Assembly: GCA_016124585.1 (NCBI GenBank) | Contig: WGNL01000025.1 | Span: forward strand, 1-64,000 | DNA length: 64,000 bases | Origin: Bacteroidota bacterium | GTDB lineage: Bacteria; Bacteroidota; Bacteroidia; Chitinophagales; Saprospiraceae | Direction of reading: 5' to 3' | Part shown: piece by piece, positions 46,034-55,134 of the stretch | How positions within the stretch are numbered: position 1 is the stretch's first letter | How the letters are laid out: each line of letters opens with the position of its first letter | Program-made: the position numbers and the translations under genes | Notes under the pieces: generated by a model | Database searches by the model: none | Told to the model about the DNA's origin: nothing | The model's input: the letters and a program-made list of their open reading frames with translations, nothing else

Positions 46034-47071
46034 ATGATTCGCAAATATCTTAGTTTCATGATGGTTTCCTTCCTGCTCTTTCAGGCATGCAAGGAAGACA
46101 GCCTCGGCCCTGAAGTAAAACTTGGTGCCGCACCTACCATCACCACCCCTTCTGGTGGCAATACTTATGTGTTGGAGGAGGCCACCGTTGCCGACCATTT
46201 CTCAGATTTTACCTGGACAAGCGCAGACTTTGGCTTCCAAGCTGCCATTACCTATACTGTTGAATTGGACAAAGCAGGCAATGGCTTCGCCAATGCAGTG
46301 GCATTGGGCACCACCAATTCCAATACACTTACCACTATCACCAATGAAAAAGTGAACTCCATCCTGCTAGCCAAGGAACTCCCAGGTGGAGCGCCAGCGG
46401 ATATCGAGGTAAGGGTAAGGGCAAAAGTGAGCAGTGATGTGACCGAACTGATTTCCCCATCCATCGCCATGACGGTCACGCCGTTTGAAGCAGCTGTTGA
46501 TTATCCAAAACTCCAAGTACCTGGCAGCTACCAGGGCTGGGACCCTGCCAACACTTCTACCGTCATTACTTCCCTAAAAAGTGATGGCACCTACGAAGGC
46601 TATATTTGGGTAGCTGATCCTGACGCCAAGCACAAGTTTACACAAGGCTTGTCATGGGACACGAACTGGGGAGACACTGGCCTTGATGGAACGCTTGATC
46701 CGGGTGGTGATGATATTCCCCTCGGCGCAGCGGGCATGTACAAGATGAACGTGGACCTGAATCAGTTGACTTATACAGATTTGTTGACAAGCTGGGGCCT
46801 CATTGGTGATGCCACGCCTACTGGCTGGGACTCAGACACTGACATGAACTACGATGTCAACACGGGCCACCTGACCCTCACCGTTGATTTGACAGTAGGT
46901 TCCATCAAATTCCGTGCGAACGATGGCTGGGACATCAATCTTGGCGATGATGGGCCAAATGGCAAATTGGAATACAATGGCGCTGATATTGCCATTGCCG
47001 AGGCAGGTAATTACACCATCGAATTGATTCTGAACGAACCGAAATATTCTTACACGGTTACGAAGAATTGA
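46034..47071 (+). CDS. susE: SusE/SusF-type outer-membrane lipoprotein
   Basis: A 345-residue lipoprotein (lipobox LLFQAC, Cys19). The N-terminal immunoglobulin-like domain (residues about 25-150) contains FTWTSADFGFQAAITYTVEL and matches the SusE N-terminal type. Two further modules follow (157-345) with VPGSYQGWDPANT, GLIGDATPTGWDSDTDM and IKFRANDGWDINLGDDG. They are closely similar in order and sequence to residues 367-552 of the SusD protein encoded just upstream. SusE/SusF proteins bind glycan at the cell surface and influence glycan uptake. The terminator downstream suggests susC-susD-susE is a complete transcription unit. No glycoside hydrolase gene is in the window. Confidence 0.88.
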   Translation: MIRKYLSFMMVSFLLFQACKEDSLGPEVKLGAAPTITTPSGGNTYVLEEATVADHFSDFTWTSADFGFQAAITYTVELDKAGNGFANAVALGTTNSNTLTTITNEKVNSILLAKELPGGAPADIEVRVRAKVSSDVTELISPSIAMTVTPFEAAVDYPKLQVPGSYQGWDPANTSTVITSLKSDGTYEGYIWVADPDAKHKFTQGLSWDTNWGDTGLDGTLDPGGDDIPLGAAGMYKMNVDLNQLTYTDLLTSWGLIGDATPTGWDSDTDMNYDVNTGHLTLTVDLTVGSIKFRANDGWDINLGDDGPNGKLEYNGADIAIAEAGNYTIELILNEPKYSYTVTKN

Positions 47072-47122
47072 TGACGTCAACTAGGTGGTAAGCTCAATGA
47101 ATTCAACCACCCAATGCTACTT

Positions 47123-47159
47123 AAAAGCCGGAGGGACGAAAGGTTCTTCCGGCTTTTTT
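47123..47159 (+). terminator. Rho-independent terminator after susE
   Basis: A 10-bp stem AAAAGCCGGA/TCCGGCTTTT with a longer interior loop, followed by T-rich sequence (TTTTTTGTTGTT). It lies about 50 bases after the susE stop and ends the susCDE unit. Confidence 0.8.
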
Positions 47160-47223
47160 GTTGTTCGAAATTGTGAATTGAAATGGAAATCCCATTTTTG
47201 CCCTTCAAACATAAAATAATAAC

Positions 47224-47622
47224 ATGACCGCTTTAGAGACTGTAAAAGAATATTACAAACGCTTCAATGCCAAGGATTTCGATGGTATGTTGGCGATGCT
47301 GGACCCCAACATCCGCCATGAGCCCAACCAAGGCGAGCCACGTATCGGCTTGGCGCTTTTCACGGAGTTCATGAGAATGATGGACGAGAGCTATGAGGAA
47401 ACGCTGACCGATATGGTATTCTACACGGAGGCCAATGGTGAGCGGGTGGCCGCCGAGTTCACGGTGAATGGCATTTATAAAAAAGCCGACGAGGGCTTTC
47501 CGCCTGCCCATGGCCAGAGCTACGTGTTGCCTGCCGCTAGTTTTTTGGAAGTAAAAAACGGCAAAATCACCCGGGTGGCTACGTTTTATAATCTTCCGCT
47601 TTGGATAAAATTGGTATCGTGA
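47224..47622 (+). CDS. SnoaL/ketosteroid-isomerase-like protein
   Basis: A 132-residue NTF2-fold protein without a signal peptide. It shows VKEYYKRFNAKDFDGMLAML, RHEPNQGEPRIGLALFTEF, DMVFYTEANGERVAAEF and GKITRVATFYNLPLWI, matching the subgroup often annotated as ketosteroid-isomerase-related protein. The tyrosine and acidic residues expected to line the pocket are present, but the substrate is unknown. It lies after the sus terminator with its own upstream region. Confidence 0.85.
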   Translation: MTALETVKEYYKRFNAKDFDGMLAMLDPNIRHEPNQGEPRIGLALFTEFMRMMDESYEETLTDMVFYTEANGERVAAEFTVNGIYKKADEGFPPAHGQSYVLPAASFLEVKNGKITRVATFYNLPLWIKLVS

Positions 47623-47649
47623 ACAACTTAGGAATTATTATGCTGGATT

Positions 47650-47700
47650 GTCGCCGCTTTTGTCATCGCCGTAGGCGACCTGACCATGTCGTTTGTGCTA
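47650..47700 (+). repeat. Degenerate copy of palindromic dispersed element
   Basis: Starting with GTCGCCGCTTTTGTCATCGC, this stretch aligns closely with the left arm and flank of the inverted repeat at 58206-58296 (GTCGCCGCTTTGTCATTGCC). It includes a small TCGCC/GGCGA stem. The second arm of the palindrome is not preserved here. Confidence 0.5.
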
Positions 47701-47802
47701 TTTCGCAGGGCGTGAAAATAGCCTAAAGTCACCGACAAGAATGCTTCACCAATTGCATCGATGCATCGAATTACCGTGTAACTTCAAAACCTTGACTTTA
47801 CC

Positions 47803-48411
47803 ATGTCCGAACTTAATTATAAATCCTTTCGTGGTGCCGAGATTGACAGCGTTTTTGAGCCATTGGCAAAGCTGCGCATCGCTGTATTTCATGATTTCCC
47901 TTACCTCTATGAGGGGAGTTTGGATTATGAAATGGAGTATTTGAAAATCTACGCCAATTCCCCTGATTCCTTCCTTTTTGCTGCATTTGATGGCCATGAA
48001 ATGGTTGGCGCAACCACTTGTATTCCTTTGAAAGACGAAACGGAAGATGTGCGGGAACCCTTTGAACGGGCGGGATTCGGCATTTCCACGATTTTCTATT
48101 TTGGGGAAAGCATTTTGCTGTCGCAATACCGGGGCCTTGGCCTTGGCCACCGCTTTTTTGACGAGCGGGAAGCACATGCCCGTTCATTTGAGCTTATCAA
48201 ATTCACCTGCTTCTGCGGCGTCATACGTCCTCTAGAGCACCCTGCAAGACCTGCCGACTACCGACCCTTGAATGATTTTTGGAAAAAAAGAGGCTACCAA
48301 CCTGTGATTGGCTTGCTGAGTGAGTTTGAATGGTTGGATATTGGAGAGACTGCACCGACCATGAAGCTGATGCAGTATTGGATGAAAAATTTAGCTGATG
48401 CAATCGTCTAA
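47803..48411 (+). CDS. GNAT-like N-acetyltransferase
   Basis: A 202-residue protein with a GNAT-like fold. The N-terminal AKLRIAVFHDFPYLYEG resembles substrate-side helices of GNAT enzymes annotated as acyltransferases. The acetyl-CoA-binding signature is in ESILLSQYRGLGLGHRFFDE, which fits R/Q-x-x-G-x-G. PLNDFWKKRGYQPV is a typical GNAT C-terminal region (GF/GY before the last strand). The substrate cannot be read. It begins 180 bases after the preceding stop, with a degenerate dispersed repeat in between. Confidence 0.85.
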   Translation: MSELNYKSFRGAEIDSVFEPLAKLRIAVFHDFPYLYEGSLDYEMEYLKIYANSPDSFLFAAFDGHEMVGATTCIPLKDETEDVREPFERAGFGISTIFYFGESILLSQYRGLGLGHRFFDEREAHARSFELIKFTCFCGVIRPLEHPARPADYRPLNDFWKKRGYQPVIGLLSEFEWLDIGETAPTMKLMQYWMKNLADAIV

Positions 48412-48701
48412 TTTTTCTTTATGCTGATGCACAAGTTCTGCTAAGCCTGCTCAATCCACTTCACTCATGAAAGTTTGCAATTTCCTTGGCTTCCCATTTG
48501 CTATTAACTAAAGTCTCTAGCGCCTTTATTTAGCGATGACCAGGTTGCCGCCACCGAGCCTTCTGACTTCACTCATCATTGTCTAGAATATAGCCCGGCG
48601 ACATTTCCCGAAGTCCAACTTCTGGCTACTATTTCTTATCAATATCCCGAAAAGGGATACAGGGTAGCCATAAGCTTTGAGGATTTTAATAAGTAGTGGA
48701 C
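48412..48701. other. 290-base gap, possible coding remnant
   Basis: No gene with a start is seen. From about 48506 to the TAG at 48694 a plus-strand frame stays open for about 60 codons, ending in KGYRVAISFEDFNK, with no start codon I would accept and no family resemblance. It may be a remnant or chance. Confidence 0.25.
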
Positions 48702-49616
48702 TTATTTTATTATTATCAATTTACCATTTTCAATTAGATTGCCTGCCTGCAAAATATTCCAAAAGTAAAGCCCTGTACTTAAATCTTCAACATTATAACT
48801 GGATTGATTTTGAAAAGCAGGGACTTGGTATTTTTTAATGATTTGCCCTGCCGTTGAAGATAGTATTAATTCTGTATCGTTATTAAAACCACTGGTGCTT
48901 TGAATGGTGAAAAACTTATGAACAGGATTAGGATAAATGTAAAAATTGATTTGACTTCCATTTGTGCCTTCTATATCGACAGCAGAAATACAGTTTTCAC
49001 CGTTGATGATAATAACGCCCGATTGAGCAGTCTCATAACATGCAAGACTGGTGACAAAACATGGATCAGACAAAGTGACACAAAAATCAATCATCAACAA
49101 CGGGTTGGAATTTTTATTGCCCACACCCTTTTTTATGTAAACCGAATAATCATTCCACCAAGTAGGTTGGTTTGCATGAATTGAAATTTCTTGTTCTCCG
49201 TCTAAATCATTAGAGTTATTAATAATAGTTGCCGTAATGGAATCAGTTCCCCATGTATCATAGCAGACTTTTAGGTAATATAATTCGCCAGCTTGCAAGG
49301 AAAAGTCATACAAAATTTGGAAAGACTCTAATGTAGGATCATAAATAAACACTTTGTCTCCTTCTTGATATACATAATTCAAAAATTCGCATGAAGGAAT
49401 TATTGGACAATAATCGGAGTTTATCAACGTGCAATTTTTACCTTGTATGATTGAATCAATAGTAACTTCTCTATAGTGATAGAATATATCAGAGCTATTT
49501 GGATCACAAGGAATATCTTGGTAATACCATTTTGCTCCTAAAGGTGCGAAAGGAATTTGGCTTTCAGCATCAACAAAAATTAATAATGAGACTATCAATA
49601 AGCTAGTTTTTTTCAT
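48702..49616 (-). CDS. T9SS type A sorting domain protein, short
   Basis: A 304-residue secreted protein with a signal peptide (hydrophobic residues 5-15, cleavage near ESQI). The middle is a beta-rich region I do not recognise, including cysteine pairs such as DIPCDPNSS and YCPIIPSC. The last 75 residues form a type IX secretion sorting domain: INFYIYPNPVHKFFTIQST, LSSTAGQIIKKYQVP and LSTGLYFWNILQAGNLIENG. Cargo is exported through the outer membrane and usually anchored or released there. The frame extends to 49709, but the ATG at 49616 gives the signal peptide start and leaves five bases after the upstream gene stop. It is the last of three adjacent minus-strand T9SS genes. Confidence 0.85.
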   Translation of the reverse strand: MKKTSLLIVSLLIFVDAESQIPFAPLGAKWYYQDIPCDPNSSDIFYHYREVTIDSIIQGKNCTLINSDYCPIIPSCEFLNYVYQEGDKVFIYDPTLESFQILYDFSLQAGELYYLKVCYDTWGTDSITATIINNSNDLDGEQEISIHANQPTWWNDYSVYIKKGVGNKNSNPLLMIDFCVTLSDPCFVTSLACYETAQSGVIIINGENCISAVDIEGTNGSQINFYIYPNPVHKFFTIQSTSGFNNDTELILSSTAGQIIKKYQVPAFQNQSSYNVEDLSTGLYFWNILQAGNLIENGKLIIIK

Positions 49617-49621
49617 GGCTG

Positions 49622-51178
49622 TTATTTTGTAATTTGAAATTGTTTTGAAATAATAGGCTCGCTGCCGATGCAATACTGTAGCCAATACCCCCCGCTCGCC
49701 CATCCCCATACAGGAACAATAAAAGTCTGATCAAAGCTATCCGTTTTGAACTCCTTTACCAAACTTCCTTCACTATTGATGATGCGAATGGTCGCCCCAC
49801 TTGCAGGTTTTGGTGCATTTACGAGGAAGTTCAGGTAGTCGGAAGTAGGATTTGGGTAGATGGACAACCCGATTTCCGGTTTCTCATTTTCAATCGTGGG
49901 ATTTGGCAAATGACAGTCAGGCACAAGGCAACCAAAAGAATCCACCTTGAGCACCCAGCCAGGTATGTGCTGGCCCACCTTCAGGGTAGTACCTGCCACA
50001 ATATACCCACCATCCGTAGTGGTCGTCATTGTCCAAGGCTGTGGATTTAATTTTACGTCGTCAATCCATGAATAATACCTTGCCCAAAGGCTATCACCCT
50101 CCGGTGAAACCTTTGCCAACCAACAGCCAAAGCCTGGGGATGGGCCTGAAACGTTATCGGCAGTATATCCGGTCACGACATATCCGTTTCCGTCCGTTGC
50201 CTCCACCATGTCCACCAACTGAGTGAGCGGCCCTGGCTCGAAGCCCCTCAGTGGGGTGCTCCATACCATATTCCTGTCCGCATCCAACTTGAACACGTTG
50301 GCATCCCAATATATTAATCCCATTCCACCCACAGTTTGCTCTGTCCCTCTCCTGCTGGCCACCACAAGCCCTCCGTCTGAGGTCTTCAGCATGGCTTCTG
50401 CCTCCCCCCACAATTGGTTTGCACCGGGCGGTGATAGCCATTGCCATTCCATGTTACCATCTTCATCCGTTTTGACTATTAGGGTTTTATACACAAAGTT
50501 GTTCGAGACAATGTTAGTGTTCTCCCTGTTGCCCCCAATTATGTACCCTCCGTCGTTGTCCATTATTAGAGAAGTAGCTGTCTCCTGCCAATTCGTGCTT
50601 GCATATACCTTGAACAGTTCTTCATTATAATTTGAATCCAACAACAGCATTGAAATGTCAAAATCAAGTGGGCCAGCTATGGATTCATGGCCGAACAGTA
50701 TGGCAAAGCCTTTGTTGGGTCGTTGAAGAATGGTTCTTGGCACTAGGTATTGCAAATCAGGGTACAAAACGCTATGATATTCACGAGTTAATATTGTATC
50801 TCCTTGTTGTGAATACTTGATTAGCAAAGCCCTACTTATTGTATCACCCACGAGTGCTACCTCATACATGAAGCCATCATCTCCCTGCAATAAATTACAA
50901 TAATCATTAGAATAAAGCCTATCTGGGTGTTTGATTGATTTAACGAATTCAAGGTCACCTTGAAGATTGATTTTTGTGAGCATGATTCCCAATCGGCTTG
51001 GAATTAGAGTGTCACTAAATGTGGCTTTAAGATAATAACAAGTGTCTGTGGATGCCACTCCACTAAAGAATGCTGATGGGAAATCAAAAAAATGGAGCCT
51101 GTTAAATGTAGTTTGACCAAACGTCGTTGTTGCGGCCAATGAATAAATTAGCACCAATAATGAATAAATACGCTTCAT
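49622..51178 (-). CDS. T9SS type A sorting domain protein with beta-propeller-like repeats
   Basis: A 518-residue secreted protein with signal peptide (cleavage after TTTFGQ). It carries repeated segments of the form DGGYIIGGN, DGGLVVASRRG, NGYVVTGYT and DGGYIVAGTT, each followed by a WLxKVDxxG-like strand. These are typical of bulk-type beta-propellers in Bacteroidota surface proteins. The C-terminal sorting domain starts near EIGLSIYPNPTSDYLNFL and continues with IRIINSEGSLVKEFKT and a WASGGYWLQYCIG turn. It is likely a surface or released protein with a binding role. The downstream T9SS gene follows after five bases and the upstream one lies 53 bases away, so the three are probably co-transcribed. 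Confidence 0.87.
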   Translation of the reverse strand: MKRIYSLLVLIYSLAATTTFGQTTFNRLHFFDFPSAFFSGVASTDTCYYLKATFSDTLIPSRLGIMLTKINLQGDLEFVKSIKHPDRLYSNDYCNLLQGDDGFMYEVALVGDTISRALLIKYSQQGDTILTREYHSVLYPDLQYLVPRTILQRPNKGFAILFGHESIAGPLDFDISMLLLDSNYNEELFKVYASTNWQETATSLIMDNDGGYIIGGNRENTNIVSNNFVYKTLIVKTDEDGNMEWQWLSPPGANQLWGEAEAMLKTSDGGLVVASRRGTEQTVGGMGLIYWDANVFKLDADRNMVWSTPLRGFEPGPLTQLVDMVEATDGNGYVVTGYTADNVSGPSPGFGCWLAKVSPEGDSLWARYYSWIDDVKLNPQPWTMTTTTDGGYIVAGTTLKVGQHIPGWVLKVDSFGCLVPDCHLPNPTIENEKPEIGLSIYPNPTSDYLNFLVNAPKPASGATIRIINSEGSLVKEFKTDSFDQTFIVPVWGWASGGYWLQYCIGSEPIISKQFQITK

Positions 51179-51231
51179 GCTTCAATATTAAATACGTGGA
51201 GGAGGCAAAGCCTCCTCCACGTATAAATTAA

Positions 51232-54200
51232 TCACTTGATAATCACCAATTTGGCGATGCTGGACTCCCCGCCAATGAACTTGACTTTGTAGAAGTACAC
51301 ACCAGCGTCCACACCCTCTGTTGACCAACCTTGGCTTCCGTATTGCCCTGCCACCGCCAATTTGGCTACTGTCCTGCCTTGCAGGTCGGTCAGCAGTATG
51401 GTGGCCTCCTCAGTATCCTTTGGCAACTGCCAGTTGAACATGACGTTCTTCCGAGCAGGATTCGGGAAGGCTGTAACAAATCTTTCAGCAATCGCCGAAC
51501 TTGTGTTGGCAGCCCCATCCGGCATGTAGACCAACTGTTGGGCTTCGCTTGGGTCAAGTGCCAACACATCGTAGTTGTAGCCATACAATGCATTCAAAAA
51601 ACCCCTTGACATTGCCCCGGCTAAACCCGGTTCGTTATCAGCTATAGACTGGATGGAGGCAACCGTTGTAGGCGAAAGTTCCATGATGGGCGTACTATTA
51701 TTATAGATGTTTTCCCAAATACCAACTAGCGATACATAGCTGCTGTGCGCTTGGGTCTGTACGGTAGTCAACGTATAGTTCTGAGGTATGGCGGACAGCT
51801 TTTGATAGGCAGTCGTGAAATCGGCCTCGGCGACATAGGTTCCAACTATCGAATAGTCAGCTTCGAGGTTCAATTTGTTGGCAAGCCAAGTTCGAAGCAG
51901 GGTGGTGTCTACCGTCGTGGTATCCTTCAATATATCCCGTGTCAGGATATCAGCATACCGCTGCATGGCAGTCCGGTTCTCACCAACCTTGTTCTCCAGT
52001 GTGGTACGGGCCGTGGAGGTACCTGATTGGGACAATATGGCAGTTGCGGTTGTTGCTTGGTAAGCAGCTATGATTGCATCACGGAGTGCTACATCGCCCA
52101 GTTCGTCAGGATTAGCAGTCAGGATATTTTGCACGGAACTAGCTGAAAGAACGCTTATCTTGCTCACTGCGGCCCTCAGCACTTGGGAGGTGACATAAGG
52201 AGAAATTGATTGAAGCTGTTGAACAACAGACTGTGCATTCAGACTTGTAACATTACTTACGGTGGTAAGTAGGGATGTGGTGTTCCCACCGTCCAGTAAA
52301 GCGGCTAGGCTGGTTGCATCAGTCTGCCATGCGGATTTGGCGTCGTTGTATTTTGTATCAATATCCTGCCATTCAGTGGGCGAGAGAAAATCTAAGGCTT
52401 CACCCTCATCATCTGAATCACTTGGGCAAGTGTTTGACTTTAATACTTGATGATTGTTGACTCCAATTGGGTTATTGGGGATTTGAGCAGCGACATTTAA
52501 ATGGTAATAATCTATTGCACCTATTTCGTTCCGAAAATCACCATCCGTCAACACGGTATTATGTGAAAATTCATTCAGTACGGCCTTTCCATTTCCCTGT
52601 GATGGAAAAATACCTGCCCCGCTGCTTGCCACGTAGAAATCACGGGTGTTGTTGCCAAGGTTTTCATTGCACCAGTATTGAAGCCCAGTTTGGTCACCTG
52701 TGTTATCGCCCTGTGCCTGGTTGCCCTTTTGCAAGTAATCAAAATGATTCTCATTGATGAAATTGGCCGCCGTTCCACTTTGGTCAGTCAGGATGCCAAT
52801 CCTTTTTCCAGGAATGTCATTTGCACCAGTAAAATGATTTTGCTCAACCTTATAGCCTGAACAGTTGGTCATTACAATGCCCTTGGATGGGATGGTTGAT
52901 GGATAAGAATTTCCGCCTACATCGAATGTATTTCTTGTAAAAATTTGGTTTTGAAGGCCCCAAGCATTGATACCAATGTAGTTATTGGTGAAACTGCAAT
53001 TGTCCACCACAGTATTGGAGGCAAAACTATTGATGAAATTATTCGCACTAATACCGTTATGGAATCCTGTAAAGGTAGAACTGCCTGTAACAGAGAATAC
53101 AGCACCTGTTGCTGCAATCCCGTATGTTTGGCCAGACATAGCAACTGGTACGTTCTCCATCTCAAAATCACAATTAACAAACCTCATCCCACGGTTACCC
53201 AGTGTTAGTATATGGTAAAATGAGGTTTGATTTGGAAAGTATGTGCTTCCGTCCATTTCAAAATTGGTGTCAAAGAACCAGCACTTGTTTTCAAACGCAA
53301 AACTGTAGGGATAGAAGAACGCACCTCCGCAGTTAGAAATCGTGGATTCGTTCTGCGAGAGTACCCTACCACCGCCTTTTACCTCCATGGACATCGTGGC
53401 GCCCTTTATCAGCGCACCATTGGTCAGGTGCAGATACCCCTGACTGGCCAGACTCCAAGGCAGGCCAGCATTCCCTTCCACTACAAAACCCTTCCAGCCA
53501 TCAGGGCAGTTGTTGTACACTTCGCCACCATCCACGGTGAGTTTGCCTCCGGGCTGAATTGTCATGGTAGTACCTGAAGCCATACCAATACGACAAGTAA
53601 TTGTAAGTTTTCCTTGAGGTTTTACAATTACATTGCTTCTTAGCTGGCGATGAGAATTCCAAACAATATCTTGATTGGCTTCAATTATTATGTCGGGATC
53701 AGTTTGATAACAATTTCGTTCTGAATAAGAGAATTGACCATTACCAATGGGGAAGACTTCAAAAGGTGGATTATCTAATATTGTGGGTGGATTTCCTGTT
53801 TGGAAATTACTCATTGCGTAGTGTGCCCTCCCTAATTGACACTGCGTAAGTGCACATCTATAATTGGGGTCTGATGTTACTAAACAATGCATTTTGTTGT
53901 AAGGGGAATCTTCAGGAGTATCTTCACATGAATCTGCAAATTGAGGATGATTAATATGAGCTTGTAATGGAGATATATGGTCAACATTCAAGATGTGCAA
54001 AAATTCCCCTAAAATAGATGTGCCGTGTTCTGCTGGATATGTTGGAGGACCACCACAGTTATTTAACCCGAAAGTGTAATTAAAAGAACCTGTCATTACT
54101 GCGATTGGTCTTGGGTTTTTTGGACATGGAACTGCGTCATAAGTATATCCACCTAAACAGCCGTTGAACAAAAATATATGATATGCATTGATGGTTAAAT

Positions 54201-55134
54201 TCGAGGTTGCTAAAGTGTTGGCAGTATTAAAATTGCCGTTCCATGCATTATCATTTTGGTAGAAAAAAAGATCTTCACCTTCAACTGCATTACAGACAAA
54301 TCTTATTCTTGCATCTTGTATATGGTCTGAACCATCTGTTGGGTCGTCGCATAAATTTGATAAAAAATGATTAACACTGTGATTAGGGTCGTTAAACCAA
54401 GAATTAAGTATATAAGCATTACTCAAATCCCAATTTTCTGGATTACTGCCCGTTTTTTGAAAAACATGAAGTACTACTTTGATGTAACGTATTGGAGTGT
54501 GGGACAATAGATCTTTTTTAGGGCCATAATTGTAAGTAGTTTCACAAGGCGATGTTGAAGTTAATGGGCCATGACAATCCTCGTTATAGGTTGATCCACA
54601 TGAGTTTTGGACACATTCGCAAACTGAACATTGTTTAGGTTTCCCATGATTTGGATTGCAAATTGGATTTGTAAAAGAACAAGAGTAAGAAGAGCTTAAA
54701 GGAGTTGAATTAACATTTAGTGTAGCAGTAATTGAGATGTTAGGGTTGTAAACATCAGATTTATCAGTTTTAAATTTTACTAAAGGGAACTCATAAAATT
54801 CGTCTCCTTCAGGAATGATAATTGAAGTAACTGGTTCAACTAAATCATTGCCTGATAAAGTCAAGAGTGAGGTTCCCCAATTTTGTGTAAATGTAACTTG
54901 CACTTTTGCAGTGAAAAAATCATCTCTGTAATCGTCATTATTATTTCTGTCACACTGTGAAATATTGGAGGTTGAAATAGATAATATGTCACAAGAGGTA
55001 GGTTGGCAGAAAACGAAATTAGGAATTAATAATGCTGTAAAAATCCAATGTGCGCACCTAAATTTATGAATTAAATAAACTAGGTAATTTAAATGATGAA
55101 ATTTAGAAATGATACGATTTTTAAAATTTTTCAT
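51232..55134 (-). CDS. Large T9SS cargo: metzincin-like plus parallel beta-helix
   Basis: A 1300-residue secreted protein. An N-terminal signal-like hydrophobic segment (WIFTALLIPNFVF) ends before CQPTSC. The first 460 residues include a region like a pappalysin/M43 metalloprotease, but the zinc motif reads GEFLHILNVDH (residues 376-386). The first His is replaced by Gly, while Glu377, His380 and His386 remain. Residues about 480-860 form a right-handed beta-helix with many Asn/Gly turns (FENKCWFFDTNFEMDGSTYF, IGINAWGLQNQIFTRNTF). A helical region (about 930-1200) follows, then the T9SS sorting domain (AFPNPARKNVMFNWQLP, LLTDLQGRTVAKLAV, VDAGVYFYKVKF). It may be a catalytically dead adhesin-like protein. 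The metzincin call rests on the motif alone. Confidence 0.8.
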   Translation of the reverse strand: MKNFKNRIISKFHHLNYLVYLIHKFRCAHWIFTALLIPNFVFCQPTSCDILSISTSNISQCDRNNNDDYRDDFFTAKVQVTFTQNWGTSLLTLSGNDLVEPVTSIIIPEGDEFYEFPLVKFKTDKSDVYNPNISITATLNVNSTPLSSSYSCSFTNPICNPNHGKPKQCSVCECVQNSCGSTYNEDCHGPLTSTSPCETTYNYGPKKDLLSHTPIRYIKVVLHVFQKTGSNPENWDLSNAYILNSWFNDPNHSVNHFLSNLCDDPTDGSDHIQDARIRFVCNAVEGEDLFFYQNDNAWNGNFNTANTLATSNLTINAYHIFLFNGCLGGYTYDAVPCPKNPRPIAVMTGSFNYTFGLNNCGGPPTYPAEHGTSILGEFLHILNVDHISPLQAHINHPQFADSCEDTPEDSPYNKMHCLVTSDPNYRCALTQCQLGRAHYAMSNFQTGNPPTILDNPPFEVFPIGNGQFSYSERNCYQTDPDIIIEANQDIVWNSHRQLRSNVIVKPQGKLTITCRIGMASGTTMTIQPGGKLTVDGGEVYNNCPDGWKGFVVEGNAGLPWSLASQGYLHLTNGALIKGATMSMEVKGGGRVLSQNESTISNCGGAFFYPYSFAFENKCWFFDTNFEMDGSTYFPNQTSFYHILTLGNRGMRFVNCDFEMENVPVAMSGQTYGIAATGAVFSVTGSSTFTGFHNGISANNFINSFASNTVVDNCSFTNNYIGINAWGLQNQIFTRNTFDVGGNSYPSTIPSKGIVMTNCSGYKVEQNHFTGANDIPGKRIGILTDQSGTAANFINENHFDYLQKGNQAQGDNTGDQTGLQYWCNENLGNNTRDFYVASSGAGIFPSQGNGKAVLNEFSHNTVLTDGDFRNEIGAIDYYHLNVAAQIPNNPIGVNNHQVLKSNTCPSDSDDEGEALDFLSPTEWQDIDTKYNDAKSAWQTDATSLAALLDGGNTTSLLTTVSNVTSLNAQSVVQQLQSISPYVTSQVLRAAVSKISVLSASSVQNILTANPDELGDVALRDAIIAAYQATTATAILSQSGTSTARTTLENKVGENRTAMQRYADILTRDILKDTTTVDTTLLRTWLANKLNLEADYSIVGTYVAEADFTTAYQKLSAIPQNYTLTTVQTQAHSSYVSLVGIWENIYNNSTPIMELSPTTVASIQSIADNEPGLAGAMSRGFLNALYGYNYDVLALDPSEAQQLVYMPDGAANTSSAIAERFVTAFPNPARKNVMFNWQLPKDTEEATILLTDLQGRTVAKLAVAGQYGSQGWSTEGVDAGVYFYKVKFIGGESSIAKLVIIK

